DNA of 64,000 bases from Zoogloea sp. (lineage in GTDB: Bacteria; Pseudomonadota; Gammaproteobacteria; Burkholderiales; Rhodocyclaceae), in assembly GCF_023150065.1 (NCBI RefSeq), contig NZ_JAKLLN010000001.1:124001-188000 (forward strand), written 5' to 3'. The notes under the pieces are model-generated. The model made no database searches. It was not told the origin of the DNA and saw only the letters and a list, made by a program, of their open reading frames with translations. The position numbers and the translations under genes are program-made. Numbering within the stretch: position 1 is the stretch's first letter; each line of letters opens with the position of its first letter. This document shows, one piece after another, positions 32,753-41,775 of this stretch.

Positions 32753-33214
32753 ATGCATCGTTTTGCCGAACATCTTTACTCTGTTTTTATAACGCTGTGG
32801 GTTGGCGCCCTTTGGGCGATCGGCTATCTCGCCGCACCCATCCTGTTTCGCGTCCTCGGAGACCGGGCGCTTGCAGGGCGGGTCGCGGGTGAGATGTTTG
32901 CCTATCTGGGGTGGCTGGGAATGGCCATGGCGGCGTATCTGCTGGTCTTTCTTGCTTTGCGAAAGAACGGCGCAGCTTTCAGGAGCAGCGTGTTCTGGCT
33001 GGTCCTGCTCATGCTGTTATTGACCGTAGCAGGGCAGTTTGGTGTGCAGCCGATTCTTGCTCAGCTCAAGGCTGATTCTCTCCCGCGTGAAGTGATGGAA
33101 AGCGCCCTGCGTGACCGTTTTATGGTTTGGCATGGCGTTTCCAGCGTGGTCTACCTGATTCAGAGCGTACTTGGCCTCCTGCTCGTCGTCCTTCAGGGGC
33201 GCGGACTGCGCTGA
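32753..33214 (+). CDS. DUF4149-type membrane protein
   Basis: This 153-residue protein has four predicted membrane helices and starts MHRFAEHLYSVFITLWVGALWAIGYLAAPILF, the typical opening of the DUF4149 family. Function unknown. It follows greA after 10 bp, so it probably belongs to the carAB-greA transcript, and converges with yhbY. Confidence 0.8.
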   Translation: MHRFAEHLYSVFITLWVGALWAIGYLAAPILFRVLGDRALAGRVAGEMFAYLGWLGMAMAAYLLVFLALRKNGAAFRSSVFWLVLLMLLLTVAGQFGVQPILAQLKADSLPREVMESALRDRFMVWHGVSSVVYLIQSVLGLLLVVLQGRGLR

Positions 33215-33224
33215 ACTGCGTAGG

Positions 33225-33674
33225 TCAGCGATCCGAGCCGCGGGGGGTCTTGGGCGGAGCCGGAAACCAGCGAGGCTTTTTGTCCGCGGCCTTGTTCAGC
33301 GAGGAAATACCGCGGCGAGCAGACAGCAGCTTGGCAGATTTGGCTTTTGCAGCAGCTCGCTTGGGTTTCTCGGACGGAGCACTGGTGGTGTTTGACTCGG
33401 TTTGAGCTTTTTCCCGCCAGACGATGAGTGTTTTCCCGATGTGCTGAACCGAGGCTGCCCCAAGTTCGCTGCATACCGTTGTCAGAATCTGCTCGCGCTG
33501 CGCACGATCCTCACCATAAACCCTGATCTTGATGAGTTCGTGGGACTGGAGTGCGTTGTCGATTTCCTTGAGCACGGCAGGCGTAAGACCATTGCCGGCC
33601 ACGCTCACCACGGGGTGCAGATGGTGGGCTTGCGCACGAAACGCTCGCCGCTGTGTGGGCGTGAGTTCAATCAT
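33225..33674 (-). CDS. yhbY: YhbY-type ribosome-associated RNA-binding protein
   Basis: The protein is 149 residues. The first 95 are a CRM/YhbY domain with the GxxG-type loop ([18 protein letters not shown]) and the [31 protein letters not shown] core. A 50-residue Lys/Ala/Pro-rich basic tail follows, longer than in the E. coli protein (about 97 residues). YhbY is linked to large ribosomal subunit assembly. It is divergent from rlmE, 38 bp apart, as in E. coli. Confidence 0.93.
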   Translation of the reverse strand: MIELTPTQRRAFRAQAHHLHPVVSVAGNGLTPAVLKEIDNALQSHELIKIRVYGEDRAQREQILTTVCSELGAASVQHIGKTLIVWREKAQTESNTTSAPSEKPKRAAAKAKSAKLLSARRGISSLNKAADKKPRWFPAPPKTPRGSDR

Positions 33675-33712
33675 TTTACAACTCTTTGAAAAAAGGGCGT
33701 TATTGTACCGCG

Positions 33713-34333
33713 ATGAAGCGTACCAAGACCAGCAAATCCTGGATGACGGAGCATGTCAATGATCCCTTCGTTCAACGTGCAAAAGCCGAGGGTTTCCGTG
33801 CCCGTGCCGCTTACAAGCTCATGGAGATTGACGACAGGGATCGGTTGATCCGCCCGGGTATGGTTGTTGTCGATCTGGGGGCGGCGCCCGGCTCCTGGAG
33901 TCAGGTGGCGGTCTCGCGGGTAGGGGCGGCGGGGCAGGTTTTTGCGCTCGACCTGCTACCGATGGAGCCCATCAAAGGTGTGGCGTTCATGCAAGGGGAT
34001 TTTCACGACGAAGCCTTCGTCGTCGAGTTTGAAACCCTGCTTGGAGGCCGGTCGGTGGACCTTGTAATGTCGGATATCGCCCCCAATATCTCGGGTATTC
34101 CGACCAGCGATCAGGCCCGTTCGATCTATCTTGCGGAGCTCGCCCTGGATTTTGCCTGTCAGCATCTGTCCTCAACAGGTAAGTTTGTGGTCAAGGTGTT
34201 TCAAGGTCAGGGTTTTGACGAGTTTCGCAAAGCCATGGAGGCCGTTTTCAAGTCTGTGCTAGTCCGCAAGCCTCAGGCCTCGAGAGGGCGCAGTTCCGAG
34301 GTCTATCTGATCGGTGCTGGGTTGAAGGGGTAG
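33713..34333 (+). CDS. rlmE: 23S rRNA 2'-O-ribose U2552 methyltransferase
   Basis: RlmE (FtsJ/RrmJ) methylates U2552 in the A loop of 23S rRNA. The 206-residue protein has [19 protein letters not shown] (catalytic Lys), the SAM motif [15 protein letters not shown], the Asp of [11 protein letters not shown], and the second Lys in [10 protein letters not shown], so the K-D-K-E tetrad is visible. ATG 33713 ([10 protein letters not shown]) is preferred to ATG 33686. ftsH follows, the usual order. Confidence 0.97.
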   Translation: MKRTKTSKSWMTEHVNDPFVQRAKAEGFRARAAYKLMEIDDRDRLIRPGMVVVDLGAAPGSWSQVAVSRVGAAGQVFALDLLPMEPIKGVAFMQGDFHDEAFVVEFETLLGGRSVDLVMSDIAPNISGIPTSDQARSIYLAELALDFACQHLSSTGKFVVKVFQGQGFDEFRKAMEAVFKSVLVRKPQASRGRSSEVYLIGAGLKG

Positions 34334-34377
34334 GTCGGGTAGTGCTGTCGATCGGCTTTCTCTATGGCGATCATAAT

Positions 34378-34406
34378 TTGATCCAGCGAACGATCAGACA
34401 TAGAAT
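34378..34406 (+). promoter_or_regulatory. Sigma-70 promoter of ftsH
   Basis: TTGATC (34378-34383), a 17-base spacer and TAGAAT (34401-34406) make a good vegetative promoter, giving a leader of about 40 bases before ftsH. No sigma-32 element is seen here, though ftsH is heat-inducible in E. coli. Confidence 0.65.
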
Positions 34407-34451
34407 CAGTCCACTAGGCTGTGGCCCCTGTCGGGCCTTCAAGGAATCGTT

Positions 34452-36344
34452 TTGAACAATCTATTCAAGAATCTCGCGATCTGGCTTGTGATCGGCGTCG
34501 TACTGATGACCGTTTTCAACCAGTTCAACAACCGCCAGGCAGCACAGAACTCCGTAGAGTATTCGCAGTTCATGGAGGACGCGAAGCAGGGGAAGATCGC
34601 CAAGGCGATTGTGGATGGGCGTACGGTACGAGCGACCACGCAGGATGGCCGTCAGGTTACTGTTTACACACCGGGTGTGCAGGATATCTGGATGGTTGGC
34701 GACCTGATGCGTTACGGCGTGAAGGTGACTGCAGCCAAGCCTGAGGAGGAACAGTCCTTCCTCATGAATATTTTCGTCTCCTGGTTTCCGATGATCCTGC
34801 TGATTGGCGTGTGGGTGTTCTTCATGCGTCAGATGCAGGGAGGCGGGCGTGGTGGTGCGTTCTCTTTCGGAAAGTCCAAGGCAAAGATGCTTGACGAGTC
34901 CGCCAACACCGTCACCTTCGCAGACGTAGCCGGCTGTGACGAAGCCAAGGAGGAGGTAGGAGAGCTCGTCGAGTTCCTGCGGGACCCATCCAAATTCCAG
35001 AAGCTTGGTGGGCACATTCCCAAGGGAGTGCTCATGGTTGGCTCTCCTGGTACCGGTAAGACTTTGCTGGCCAAAGCCATCGCTGGCGAAGCGAAGGTGC
35101 CGTTCTTCTCGATTTCGGGCTCTGACTTCGTCGAGATGTTTGTCGGCGTTGGGGCGGCGCGTGTCCGGGATATGTTCGAGCAGGCGAAGAAGCAGGCGCC
35201 TTGCATCATTTTTATCGATGAAATCGATGCTGTCGGTCGGCAGCGAGGTGCTGGTCTTGGCGGTGGAAATGATGAGCGGGAGCAGACGCTCAATCAGCTG
35301 CTCGTTGAAATGGACGGGTTTGAAGGAGTTTCCGGGGTTATCGTGATCGCGGCCACCAACCGGCCTGATGTGCTTGATCCTGCTCTGTTGCGCCCCGGGC
35401 GTTTCGATCGGCAGGTGGTCGTGCCTCTGCCGGACATTCGTGGGAGAGAGCAGATCCTGCGTGTGCACATGCGCAAGGTGCCGATTGCTCCTGATGTCGA
35501 CGCGATGATTCTCGCGCGTGGCTGTCCGGGGTTCGCCGGTGCGGATCTGGCCAATCTGGTCAACGAAGCAGCCTTGTTTGCAGCGCGTGGCAACAAGCGT
35601 CTGGTGGATATGGATGATTTCGAACGGGCCAAGGACAAGATCATGATGGGTGCGGAGCGGCGCTCGATGGTCATGCCCGAGGAAGAGCGTCGTAACACGG
35701 CCTACCATGAGTCCGGTCACGCGGTTGTGGCCAAATGTCTGAGCAAGACAGACCCCGTGCACAAGGTGACCATCATCCCTCGCGGCAGGGCGCTGGGTGT
35801 GACGATGCAGTTGCCGGAGCAGGACCGATATAGCCAGGATAGGGAGCGCCTGCTTCAAACGATTGCGGTTCTTTTTGGAGGGCGGATCGCTGAAGAGGTG
35901 TTCATGAATCAGATGACTACCGGGGCTTCGAATGACTTCCAGCGCGCTACGGATCTGGCTCGGAGAATGGTGACCCAGTGGGGGATGTCTGACAACCTGG
36001 GGCCGATGGTCTATGGCGAGGAAGAGGGGGAGGTGTTTTTGGGGCGGTCCGTTACGACTCACAAGAACATGTCCGAAGCAACGCTCCAAAAGGTTGATGC
36101 GGAAATTCGTCGTATCCTTGACCAGCAGTACGCGCTCGCTCGACGCCTCCTTGAAGATAACCGGGACAAGGTTGAGGCGATGACTGCAGCGCTGCTCGAA
36201 CTCGAGACGATTGACTCGGATCAGATCAACGACATCATGGCAGGAAAGGCTCCTCGGCCTCCAAAACCGTCGTCGATAGCTCCGAGACGCTCGGGTGATG
36301 ATACGCCAGGGGCGGAGCCAACTGCGACGGCTCCCGCAGCCTGA
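34452..36344 (+). CDS. ftsH: ATP-dependent zinc metalloprotease FtsH
   Basis: FtsH is a membrane-anchored hexameric AAA+ protease that degrades sigma-32, LpxC and damaged membrane proteins. The 630-residue protein has two N-terminal membrane segments (about 4-22 and 98-118), Walker [14 protein letters not shown] (about 197), Walker [13 protein letters not shown], the second region of homology, and the zinc site HESGH (about 419-423). The start is TTG 34452 with AAGGA upstream at 34441. A strong terminator follows. Confidence 0.98.
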   Translation: MNNLFKNLAIWLVIGVVLMTVFNQFNNRQAAQNSVEYSQFMEDAKQGKIAKAIVDGRTVRATTQDGRQVTVYTPGVQDIWMVGDLMRYGVKVTAAKPEEEQSFLMNIFVSWFPMILLIGVWVFFMRQMQGGGRGGAFSFGKSKAKMLDESANTVTFADVAGCDEAKEEVGELVEFLRDPSKFQKLGGHIPKGVLMVGSPGTGKTLLAKAIAGEAKVPFFSISGSDFVEMFVGVGAARVRDMFEQAKKQAPCIIFIDEIDAVGRQRGAGLGGGNDEREQTLNQLLVEMDGFEGVSGVIVIAATNRPDVLDPALLRPGRFDRQVVVPLPDIRGREQILRVHMRKVPIAPDVDAMILARGCPGFAGADLANLVNEAALFAARGNKRLVDMDDFERAKDKIMMGAERRSMVMPEEERRNTAYHESGHAVVAKCLSKTDPVHKVTIIPRGRALGVTMQLPEQDRYSQDRERLLQTIAVLFGGRIAEEVFMNQMTTGASNDFQRATDLARRMVTQWGMSDNLGPMVYGEEEGEVFLGRSVTTHKNMSEATLQKVDAEIRRILDQQYALARRLLEDNRDKVEAMTAALLELETIDSDQINDIMAGKAPRPPKPSSIAPRRSGDDTPGAEPTATAPAA

Positions 36345-36362
36345 TGTTTTAATCGATATTTT

Positions 36363-36389
36363 AAGGCCGGTCCTTGTGACCGGCCTTTC
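36363..36389 (+). terminator. Intrinsic terminator after ftsH
   Basis: A perfect 10-bp stem AAGGCCGGTC / GACCGGCCTT (36363-36372 with 36378-36387) has a 5-base loop CTTGT and runs into TTTCTTCGTTTTT. It would separate ftsH from folP, which are often cotranscribed in proteobacteria. Confidence 0.85.
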
Positions 36390-36499
36390 TTCGTTTTTCG
36401 GCCGAGTTATCCCTGAATTCCATTCTTGCTGGTTTGGCTTGAGGTTTTGGGTGGAGAGGGGGTGCTCGGATTGCTATATATACATTTCGAGTTTCGACG

Positions 36500-37348
36500 A
36501 TGCTTCCTATGTTGAGCTGTGGCCGGTTTCGCCTGGATCTTTCCGTGCCACGAATAATGGCGATCATTAACGTTACGCCAGACTCATTTTCTGGAGACGG
36601 ATGCGCTAGCCTTGGTGCCGCCATGCGGGCGGCTGAATCCTTGATCTCCGAAGGGGCTGAGATACTGGATATTGGAGGTGAGTCTTCCAGGCCTGGGGCT
36701 CAGACTGTCGGAGTGCAGGAGGAAATCGATCGAGTTGTGCCCGTGGTTGAGGCGCTTGCCCAATTTGGGGTGCCGTTGTCGGTTGATACGGTCAAGCCTG
36801 CCGTGATGCGTGAGTCGATCAAGGTCGGTGCGGATATCATCAACGACATCGCTGCGTTTCGAGCGGACGGGGCGGTTGATGTTGTCAAGAACTCCGCGGC
36901 AGCCTTGTGTGTCATGCACATGAAGGGTGTGCCGGAGACAATGCAGCTCTCGCCTCGCTACACCAGCGTCCTCGCTGAAGTGGAGAGTTTTTTGGTGGAT
37001 CGGTTGCAGTCGCTGATTGGAGCAGGGATATCTGCTGACCGGATACTCGTAGATCCCGGGTTTGGTTTTGGCAAGACTGTCGAGCACAACTTTTCTCTTC
37101 TCAAGGGGTTGCGTCAACTTGATGTGCTCGGCTACCCAGTACTCGTCGGGATGTCGAGGAAGTCCATGCTCGGTTCAGTTACGGGGCGGGATGTTGCTGA
37201 TCGTGTCGTAGCAGGGGCCCTTGCCGCCATGCTGGCAATTCAGAACGGCGCACGGATCGTTCGGACCCATGATGTTGCTGCCACACGTGATGCAGTCCGC
37301 ATCTGGTTGGCGCTTGAGGCTGCGGACGGTGAGGCGTCTCCGGAATAA
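36500..37348 (+). CDS. folP: Dihydropteroate synthase
   Basis: FolP joins p-aminobenzoate to dihydropterin pyrophosphate in folate synthesis and is the sulfonamide target. The 282-residue protein has IMAIINVTPDSFSGDG, GGESSRPGAQ, SVDTVKPAV, IINDIAAF, and the C-terminal segment ILVDPGFGFGKTVEHN. ATG 36500 is used; ATG 36509 is equally plausible and the ribosome binding site is weak. The upstream gap holds the ftsH terminator and a TATATATA run at 36475-36482 that may be part of a promoter. Confidence 0.96.
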   Translation: MLPMLSCGRFRLDLSVPRIMAIINVTPDSFSGDGCASLGAAMRAAESLISEGAEILDIGGESSRPGAQTVGVQEEIDRVVPVVEALAQFGVPLSVDTVKPAVMRESIKVGADIINDIAAFRADGAVDVVKNSAAALCVMHMKGVPETMQLSPRYTSVLAEVESFLVDRLQSLIGAGISADRILVDPGFGFGKTVEHNFSLLKGLRQLDVLGYPVLVGMSRKSMLGSVTGRDVADRVVAGALAAMLAIQNGARIVRTHDVAATRDAVRIWLALEAADGEASPE

Positions 37349-37387
37349 TTATGTGCTCGATATATCTTGGGCTTCAGTGAGGGAAAC

Positions 37388-38746
37388 ATGTCTCGACGGT
37401 ACTTTGGAACAGATGGTGTGCGCGGTTGTGTCGGCGAAGCGCCCATTACGCCAGATTTCTGTTTGCGTCTTGGGTACGCGGCAGGTAAGACTCTCGTCGC
37501 CCATGAGCGTCTGCGGGTAGGTGAGCATCCGGCGGTGATCATCGGCAAGGACACCCGGATTTCTGGTTACATGCTTGAGTCAACGCTCGAAGCAGGTTTT
37601 TCCGCTGCAGGGGTGGATGTCTATCTGGCTGGGCCTTTGCCGACGCCTGCCATTGCTTATCTGACACGCGCGTTACGTCTGCAGGCGGGTGTTGTCATTT
37701 CTGCTTCACATAATCCTTTTCAGGATAATGGGATTAAATTTTTCTCTGCCCGGGGTACAAAACTTCCTGATTCCGTCGAGTTGGAGATCGAGGGGCGTCT
37801 CGATGAGCCGATGGGGTGTGAGGCTTCGGCGAGTCTTGGGAAGGCACAGCGCATTGACGATGCACGGGGGCGCTACGTTGAGTTCTGCAAGAGTTCCTTT
37901 CCCAACGAGCTCGATCTGCGGGGGCTGAAGATTGCTCTCGATTGTGCGAACGGAGCGGCCTACATGGTTGCTCCGAAGGTGTTTCACGAGCTCGGAGCCG
38001 AGTTGGTACTCGTTGGTGTCGAACCTAACGGATTGAATATCAACGAGAAGGTTGGGGCGACATCTCCCCAGTCTCTCCGGACGGCAGTGCTTGAAAGTGG
38101 TGCAGATCTGGGGATCGCCCTTGATGGCGACGGTGATCGCATCGTGATGGTCGACGCTGATGGTGAGATCTACGATGGCGACAAGTTGTTGTACGTCATC
38201 GCCAAGGCCGCCAGTCTCGCTGGAAAGGCGAATGGCGTTGTGGGTACCCTGATGAGCAATCTTGGGTTTGAGCATGCCGTTGCCCGACTCGGGCTGCCGT
38301 TTGCTCGGGCTAAGGTCGGCGATCGCTATGTGCTTGAACTGATGCACGAAAAGGGTTGGTCGCTAGGTGGTGAGAACTCGGGGCACATTATTTGCCTGGA
38401 TTGTCACACCACCGGTGATGGAATCATCGCCGGTCTTCAGGTTTTGGCGGCCCTGCGCGAGCACGGTGCGACACTGAAGGAAATGTGCCAGGACTTGGTG
38501 TTTTATCCTCAGAAGCTTGTCAATGTGCCTGTGAAGCCAGGCTTTGATTGGTCGTCGAGCTCGTCGATCAAGACGGCGGTTGATAAGGCAACGCAGGAAC
38601 TCGATGGGCAGGGGCGGGTGCTGCTGCGTCCTTCGGGCACGGAACCTCTGCTTCGGGTGATGGTTGAGGGCGTTGGTGAAGATCGCGTCAGTCGGATCGC
38701 GCATGGGCTTGCAGAAGTGGTTCGGGCGGCTGTTGCCGCGTCGTGA
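37388..38746 (+). CDS. glmM: Phosphoglucosamine mutase
   Basis: GlmM converts glucosamine-6-phosphate to glucosamine-1-phosphate for peptidoglycan and LPS precursors. The 452-residue protein starts [13 protein letters not shown] and has the catalytic serine loop [16 protein letters not shown] (Ser about 107), the metal loop [21 protein letters not shown] and the phosphate-binding [15 protein letters not shown] 37388 follows GAGGGAA. It is 39 bp after folP, the conserved ftsH-folP-glmM order. Confidence 0.97.
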   Translation: MSRRYFGTDGVRGCVGEAPITPDFCLRLGYAAGKTLVAHERLRVGEHPAVIIGKDTRISGYMLESTLEAGFSAAGVDVYLAGPLPTPAIAYLTRALRLQAGVVISASHNPFQDNGIKFFSARGTKLPDSVELEIEGRLDEPMGCEASASLGKAQRIDDARGRYVEFCKSSFPNELDLRGLKIALDCANGAAYMVAPKVFHELGAELVLVGVEPNGLNINEKVGATSPQSLRTAVLESGADLGIALDGDGDRIVMVDADGEIYDGDKLLYVIAKAASLAGKANGVVGTLMSNLGFEHAVARLGLPFARAKVGDRYVLELMHEKGWSLGGENSGHIICLDCHTTGDGIIAGLQVLAALREHGATLKEMCQDLVFYPQKLVNVPVKPGFDWSSSSSIKTAVDKATQELDGQGRVLLRPSGTEPLLRVMVEGVGEDRVSRIAHGLAEVVRAAVAAS

Positions 38747-38824
38747 TCAGGGCATTCTCAAGCCGCATGTCGGGCGTTTGTATCCTGTGTGACGGCCCAG
38801 GTGGGCATGTCGAACTTTGCAGTT

Positions 38825-38853
38825 TTGACCGGGGCTCTTTCAGGCGATACAAT
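38825..38853 (+). promoter_or_regulatory. Sigma-70 promoter of tpiA
   Basis: TTGACC (38825-38830), a 17-base spacer and TACAAT (38848-38853) form a strong promoter. The expected transcription start (about 38860) makes the TTG at 38862 an unlikely start codon and favours GTG 38880. Confidence 0.75.
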
Positions 38854-38879
38854 CAGCAGATTTGGCTTTGGTGCCCAAA

Positions 38880-39644
38880 GTGAGAAAAAAGCTGGTTATC
38901 GGCAACTGGAAGTTGCATGGCGGAGTGGCTCGGAATGAAGCTCTGCTGCTTGGGATTCGGGGTTCGGACGTGATGAGCGGGATTGATGTCGCTATCTGTC
39001 CGCCGTTTCCTTATCTTCAGCAGGCGGTTGAGCTGTTGCGCGGCACTTCCATTGCGGTTGGTGCTCAAGATCTTAGTGCGTTCCGGGAGGGGGCTTACAC
39101 TGGCGAGGTGGCTGGTGAGATGCTTGCTGATCTGGGTTGTCGGTGGGTGATTGTTGGGCATTCCGAGAGGCGGGAGCTTTTTGGCAATGGCGATACGGTC
39201 GTGGCAGCCAAGGTGGGGGCTGCGCTCGACGCAGGGCTTGTGCCAGTGCTTTGCGTCGGTGAAAGCCTGGAGCAGAGGAGGGCTGGCTCCGCTGAGATGG
39301 TGGTTGCGGCCCAGCTGGAGGCGATCATATCTGCTGTTGGCTCCAAAGCCTTTTCGGGGTTGGTGGTGGCTTATGAGCCTGTATGGGCAATCGGTACGGG
39401 ATTGACGGCGACTCCCGATCAGGCTCAGGCGATGCATCTATTCATCAGGGCCTTCCTTCGGAATGCGGGGGTTGATGCTCAAGAGGTCAGAATCCTCTAT
39501 GGTGGCAGTGTGAATGCAGGAAATGCAGCCAGCCTGTTTGGTGAAAAAGATATTGATGGCGCGCTTGTGGGGGGCGCATCTTTGATGGTTGACGGTTTTC
39601 TCGCTATATGTGGTGCTGCGTCAGCAGCTGGCACGATAGGGTAA
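38880..39644 (+). CDS. tpiA: Triosephosphate isomerase
   Basis: TpiA interconverts dihydroxyacetone phosphate and glyceraldehyde-3-phosphate. The 254-residue protein has KLVIGNWKLHGG (catalytic Lys), VIVGHSERRELF (catalytic His) and VVAYEPVWAIGTGLTATPDQAQ (catalytic Glu, loop 6), and ends with LYGGSVNAGNA and ALVGGASL. GTG 38880 gives VRKKLVIGNWK, the normal N-terminus, and fits the mapped promoter; TTG 38862 would add 6 residues. No clear ribosome binding site is visible. Confidence 0.96.
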   Translation: MRKKLVIGNWKLHGGVARNEALLLGIRGSDVMSGIDVAICPPFPYLQQAVELLRGTSIAVGAQDLSAFREGAYTGEVAGEMLADLGCRWVIVGHSERRELFGNGDTVVAAKVGAALDAGLVPVLCVGESLEQRRAGSAEMVVAAQLEAIISAVGSKAFSGLVVAYEPVWAIGTGLTATPDQAQAMHLFIRAFLRNAGVDAQEVRILYGGSVNAGNAASLFGEKDIDGALVGGASLMVDGFLAICGAASAAGTIG

Positions 39645-39659
39645 TTTACGGAGATGGTG

Positions 39660-40031
39660 ATGGGTAGTATGGTTTTTAGCTTGGTTCTCACTGTTCATGT
39701 TCTTGCCGGGCTTGGTGTTGTTGGTCTGGTTCTGATGCAGCATGGTAAGGGTGCAGACATGGGGGCGGCGTTCGGTAGTGGGGCTTCGGGCAGTCTTTTT
39801 GGTTCGTCCGGTTCTGCGAATTTTCTCAGTCGGCTTACCGCGGTGCTTGCTGGTGTGTTTTTTGTTACCAGTCTCGGTCTGAGCTATCTGGCTGGTGCCA
39901 AGTCGCCGGCGGCGTCCAGTGTCATGGAGGGGGTGGTTGTTCCTGCTGCTGGTGTGCCGGCTGTGCCTGCGGAGGCCCCTGTTGCTGCGCCTGCGGGTGA
40001 TGGCTCCAAGTCGAAGGATATCCCCCGATAG
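39660..40031 (+). CDS. secG: Protein translocase subunit SecG
   Basis: SecG is the small auxiliary subunit of the SecYEG channel. The 123-residue protein has two membrane helices (about 8-26 and 53-75) flanking the conserved LMQHGKGADMGAAFGSGASGSLFGSSGSANFLSR-type loop, then a Pro/Ala-rich tail (VPAAGVPAVPAEAPVAAPAG). ATG 39660 has GGAG six bases upstream; ATG 39654 and 39675 are in frame. tpiA-secG-tRNA-Leu is a common order. Confidence 0.94.
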   Translation: MGSMVFSLVLTVHVLAGLGVVGLVLMQHGKGADMGAAFGSGASGSLFGSSGSANFLSRLTAVLAGVFFVTSLGLSYLAGAKSPAASSVMEGVVVPAAGVPAVPAEAPVAAPAGDGSKSKDIPR

Positions 40032-40044
40032 AAATATGTAATGC

Positions 40045-40073
40045 TTGGCGCTGCGGGGTGATTGCCTTATAAT
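40045..40073 (+). promoter_or_regulatory. Promoter of tRNA-Leu
   Basis: TTGGCG (40045-40050), a 17-base spacer and a perfect TATAAT (40068-40073) are followed by a GC-rich discriminator GCGCAGC, typical of stable-RNA promoters under stringent control. The start of transcription is expected near 40080, 13 bases before the tRNA. The -35 overlaps the region just after the secG stop. Confidence 0.8.
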
Positions 40074-40092
40074 GCGCAGCATCAAAACGTAA

Positions 40093-40177
40093 GCCGACGT
40101 GGTGAAATTGGTAGACACGCTATCTTGAGGGGGTAGTGGCGAAAGCCGTATGAGTTCGAGTCTCATCGTCGGCACCA
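40093..40177 (+). tRNA. tRNA-Leu(GAG)
   Basis: This is an 85-nt type II tRNA. The acceptor stem GCCGACG pairs with CGTCGGC, followed by discriminator A and an encoded CCA (40175-40177). The anticodon arm is CTATC-TTGAGGG-GGTAG with anticodon GAG at 40127-40129, reading CUC and CUU. There is a variable arm as expected for Leu, and the T loop reads GTTCGAGTC. Type II form, the D-loop GGTAGACACG and the anticodon all agree on leucine. Confidence 0.97.
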
Positions 40178-40192
40178 CAATAATACGCAGGT

Positions 40193-40214
40193 CGCCCGCA
40201 TTTAGCGGGCGTTT
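40193..40214 (+). terminator. Terminator after tRNA-Leu
   Basis: A perfect 7-bp stem CGCCCGC / GCGGGCG (40193-40199 with 40205-40211), loop ATTTA, followed by TTT. It lies 15 bases after the CCA end. The U tract is short, so some read-through into nuoA is possible. Confidence 0.65.
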
Positions 40215-40262
40215 GCTTGAAGGCAGCTACAATAACTGCTATCGGTTGCGGGAGCTCAAGCT

Positions 40263-40637
40263 ATGTTGGAAACCTATTTTCCAGTTCTTGTTTTTATCCT
40301 GTTTGCGGCTGCTTTCGGTTTCATTCCCATTGTAGCGGGCTGGGTTCTTGGTCCGAACAAACCTGACGCTGAAAAGCTTTCGCCTTTTGAGTGCGGTTTT
40401 GAGCCTTTTGAAGATGCGCGTATCAAGTTTGATGTGCGTTATTATCTTCTCGCCATTCTCTTCATTCTTTTTGATCTGGAAATCGCTTTTCTCTTTCCGT
40501 GGGCAACCATTCTGAGAGAGATTGCTGCGAGCGAGTCGATCCGCTTGTTCGGTTTCTTTGAAATGATTGTCTTTCTGGGCATTCTCTTGCTCGGTTATGT
40601 CTATGTCTGGAAGAAGGGTGCGCTCGACTGGGAGTGA
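40263..40637 (+). CDS. nuoA: NADH-quinone oxidoreductase subunit A
   Basis: This 124-residue membrane subunit has three helices (about 6-28, 60-82, 90-112). The ND3-type loop [33 protein letters not shown] carries the conserved Cys that reports the active/deactive state in mitochondria. It is the first gene of the fourteen-gene Complex I operon and lies 48 bp after the tRNA terminator. A possible -10 TACAAT is at 40228-40233 but I see no good -35. Confidence 0.96.
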   Translation: MLETYFPVLVFILFAAAFGFIPIVAGWVLGPNKPDAEKLSPFECGFEPFEDARIKFDVRYYLLAILFILFDLEIAFLFPWATILREIAASESIRLFGFFEMIVFLGILLLGYVYVWKKGALDWE

Positions 40638-40683
40638 TTCCTTGGATTGCCTTGGCGGGTAAATCGTTGCATAGAGGGTGTCT

Positions 40684-41160
40684 ATGAGCATCGAAGGTGT
40701 CTTCAAGGAAGGGTTTGTTACTACTTCCCTTGATACGGTAATCAACTGGACTCGCACGGGTTCGCTCTGGCCAATGACTTTCGGGCTTGCATGCTGTGCG
40801 GTCGAAATGATTCATGCGGGCTGTTCGCGTTATGACCTTGATCGATTTGGGGTTGTGTTTCGCCCGAGTCCTCGTCAGTCTGATTTGATGATTGTTGCAG
40901 GTACGCTCTGCAACAAGATGGCGCCGGCATTGCGCAAGGTCTACGATCAGATGTCGGAGCCCCGTTGGGTTATTTCGATGGGTTCCTGTGCCAACGGTGG
41001 TGGCTACTATCACTATTCTTATTCCGTTGTTCGCGGATGTGATCGGATCGTTCCTGTCGATGTGTATGTGCCTGGTTGTCCGCCGACGGCTGAGGCGCTC
41101 CTCTACGGGATTGTTCAGCTTCAGAACAAGATCAAACGTGATTGCACCATTGCGCGCTGA
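40684..41160 (+). CDS. nuoB: NADH-quinone oxidoreductase subunit B
   Basis: This 158-residue peripheral subunit carries the terminal 4Fe-4S cluster N2 that reduces quinone. Ligands are visible in [10 protein letters not shown] (adjacent Cys pair), [12 protein letters not shown] and [17 protein letters not shown] 40684 ([11 protein letters not shown]) follows GAGGGTG. It lies 46 bp after nuoA. Confidence 0.97.
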   Translation: MSIEGVFKEGFVTTSLDTVINWTRTGSLWPMTFGLACCAVEMIHAGCSRYDLDRFGVVFRPSPRQSDLMIVAGTLCNKMAPALRKVYDQMSEPRWVISMGSCANGGGYYHYSYSVVRGCDRIVPVDVYVPGCPPTAEALLYGIVQLQNKIKRDCTIAR

Positions 41161-41172
41161 GTGCTGAATGTC

Positions 41173-41775
41173 ATGAATGAAAAACTTGAACTTCTGAATA
41201 ACGCGCTTGCTGAAAAGCTTGGCGAAAAGATTCTTCGGTCGACTGTGTCCAGGGGTGAATTGACGGTTGAGGTCTCGGCTGCCGATTACTTGCCTGTTGC
41301 ATACGCCCTGAGGGATGAGCCTGATCTACGTTTTGAACAGCTGGTCGATCTGACAGGGCTGGATTATTCGACGTTTTCCGGTCAGGACTATCCCTCCCGG
41401 TTTGCCGTCGCAGTTCACCTGCTCTCTGTAAGCAATAATCAGCGTCTGCGTCTTCGCGTTCATGCGGACGATGATTCTTTTCCTATGCTTGATTCCGTCT
41501 GTCAGGTGTGGCCAAGTGCAAACTGGTTTGAGCGCGAAGCTTTCGACCTGTTTGGAATCGTTTTCGGCGGACACCCTGATCTGCGGCGTATCCTGACAGA
41601 CTACGGTTTCGTTGGTTACCCGTTCCGCAAGGATTTTCCTGTTACTGGATACGTAGAAATGCGTTACGACCAGGAGCAGGGTCGCGTTGTCTATCAGTCC
41701 GTCACCATTGAGCCGCGTGAGAATACGCCGCGTATTGTGCGTGACGAAAACTACGGGAATGCAGGTCGTGGCTGA
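41173..41775 (+). CDS. nuoC: NADH-quinone oxidoreductase subunit C
   Basis: This 200-residue subunit of the connecting arm has the 30-kDa signature [44 protein letters not shown]. It is separate from nuoD, unlike the fused NuoCD of E. coli. ATG 41173 is used; GTG 41161 is in frame directly after the nuoB stop. It overlaps nuoD by 8 bp. Confidence 0.95.
   Translation: MNEKLELLNNALAEKLGEKILRSTVSRGELTVEVSAADYLPVAYALRDEPDLRFEQLVDLTGLDYSTFSGQDYPSRFAVAVHLLSVSNNQRLRLRVHADDDSFPMLDSVCQVWPSANWFEREAFDLFGIVFGGHPDLRRILTDYGFVGYPFRKDFPVTGYVEMRYDQEQGRVVYQSVTIEPRENTPRIVRDENYGNAGRG

Noticed and set aside
34461-36089. 542-codon minus-strand frame opposite ftsH
   Set aside because: ftsH motifs are intact on the plus strand; the antisense frame is His/Arg-rich noise.
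40228-40233. TACAAT as the nuo operon promoter
   Set aside because: It has no acceptable -35 at 16-18 bases, so I mention it only as a possible -10.
40093-40262. tRNA-Leu as an integration site with a genomic island
   Set aside because: The downstream genes are core Complex I genes and I see no integrase or direct repeat of the tRNA 3' end.
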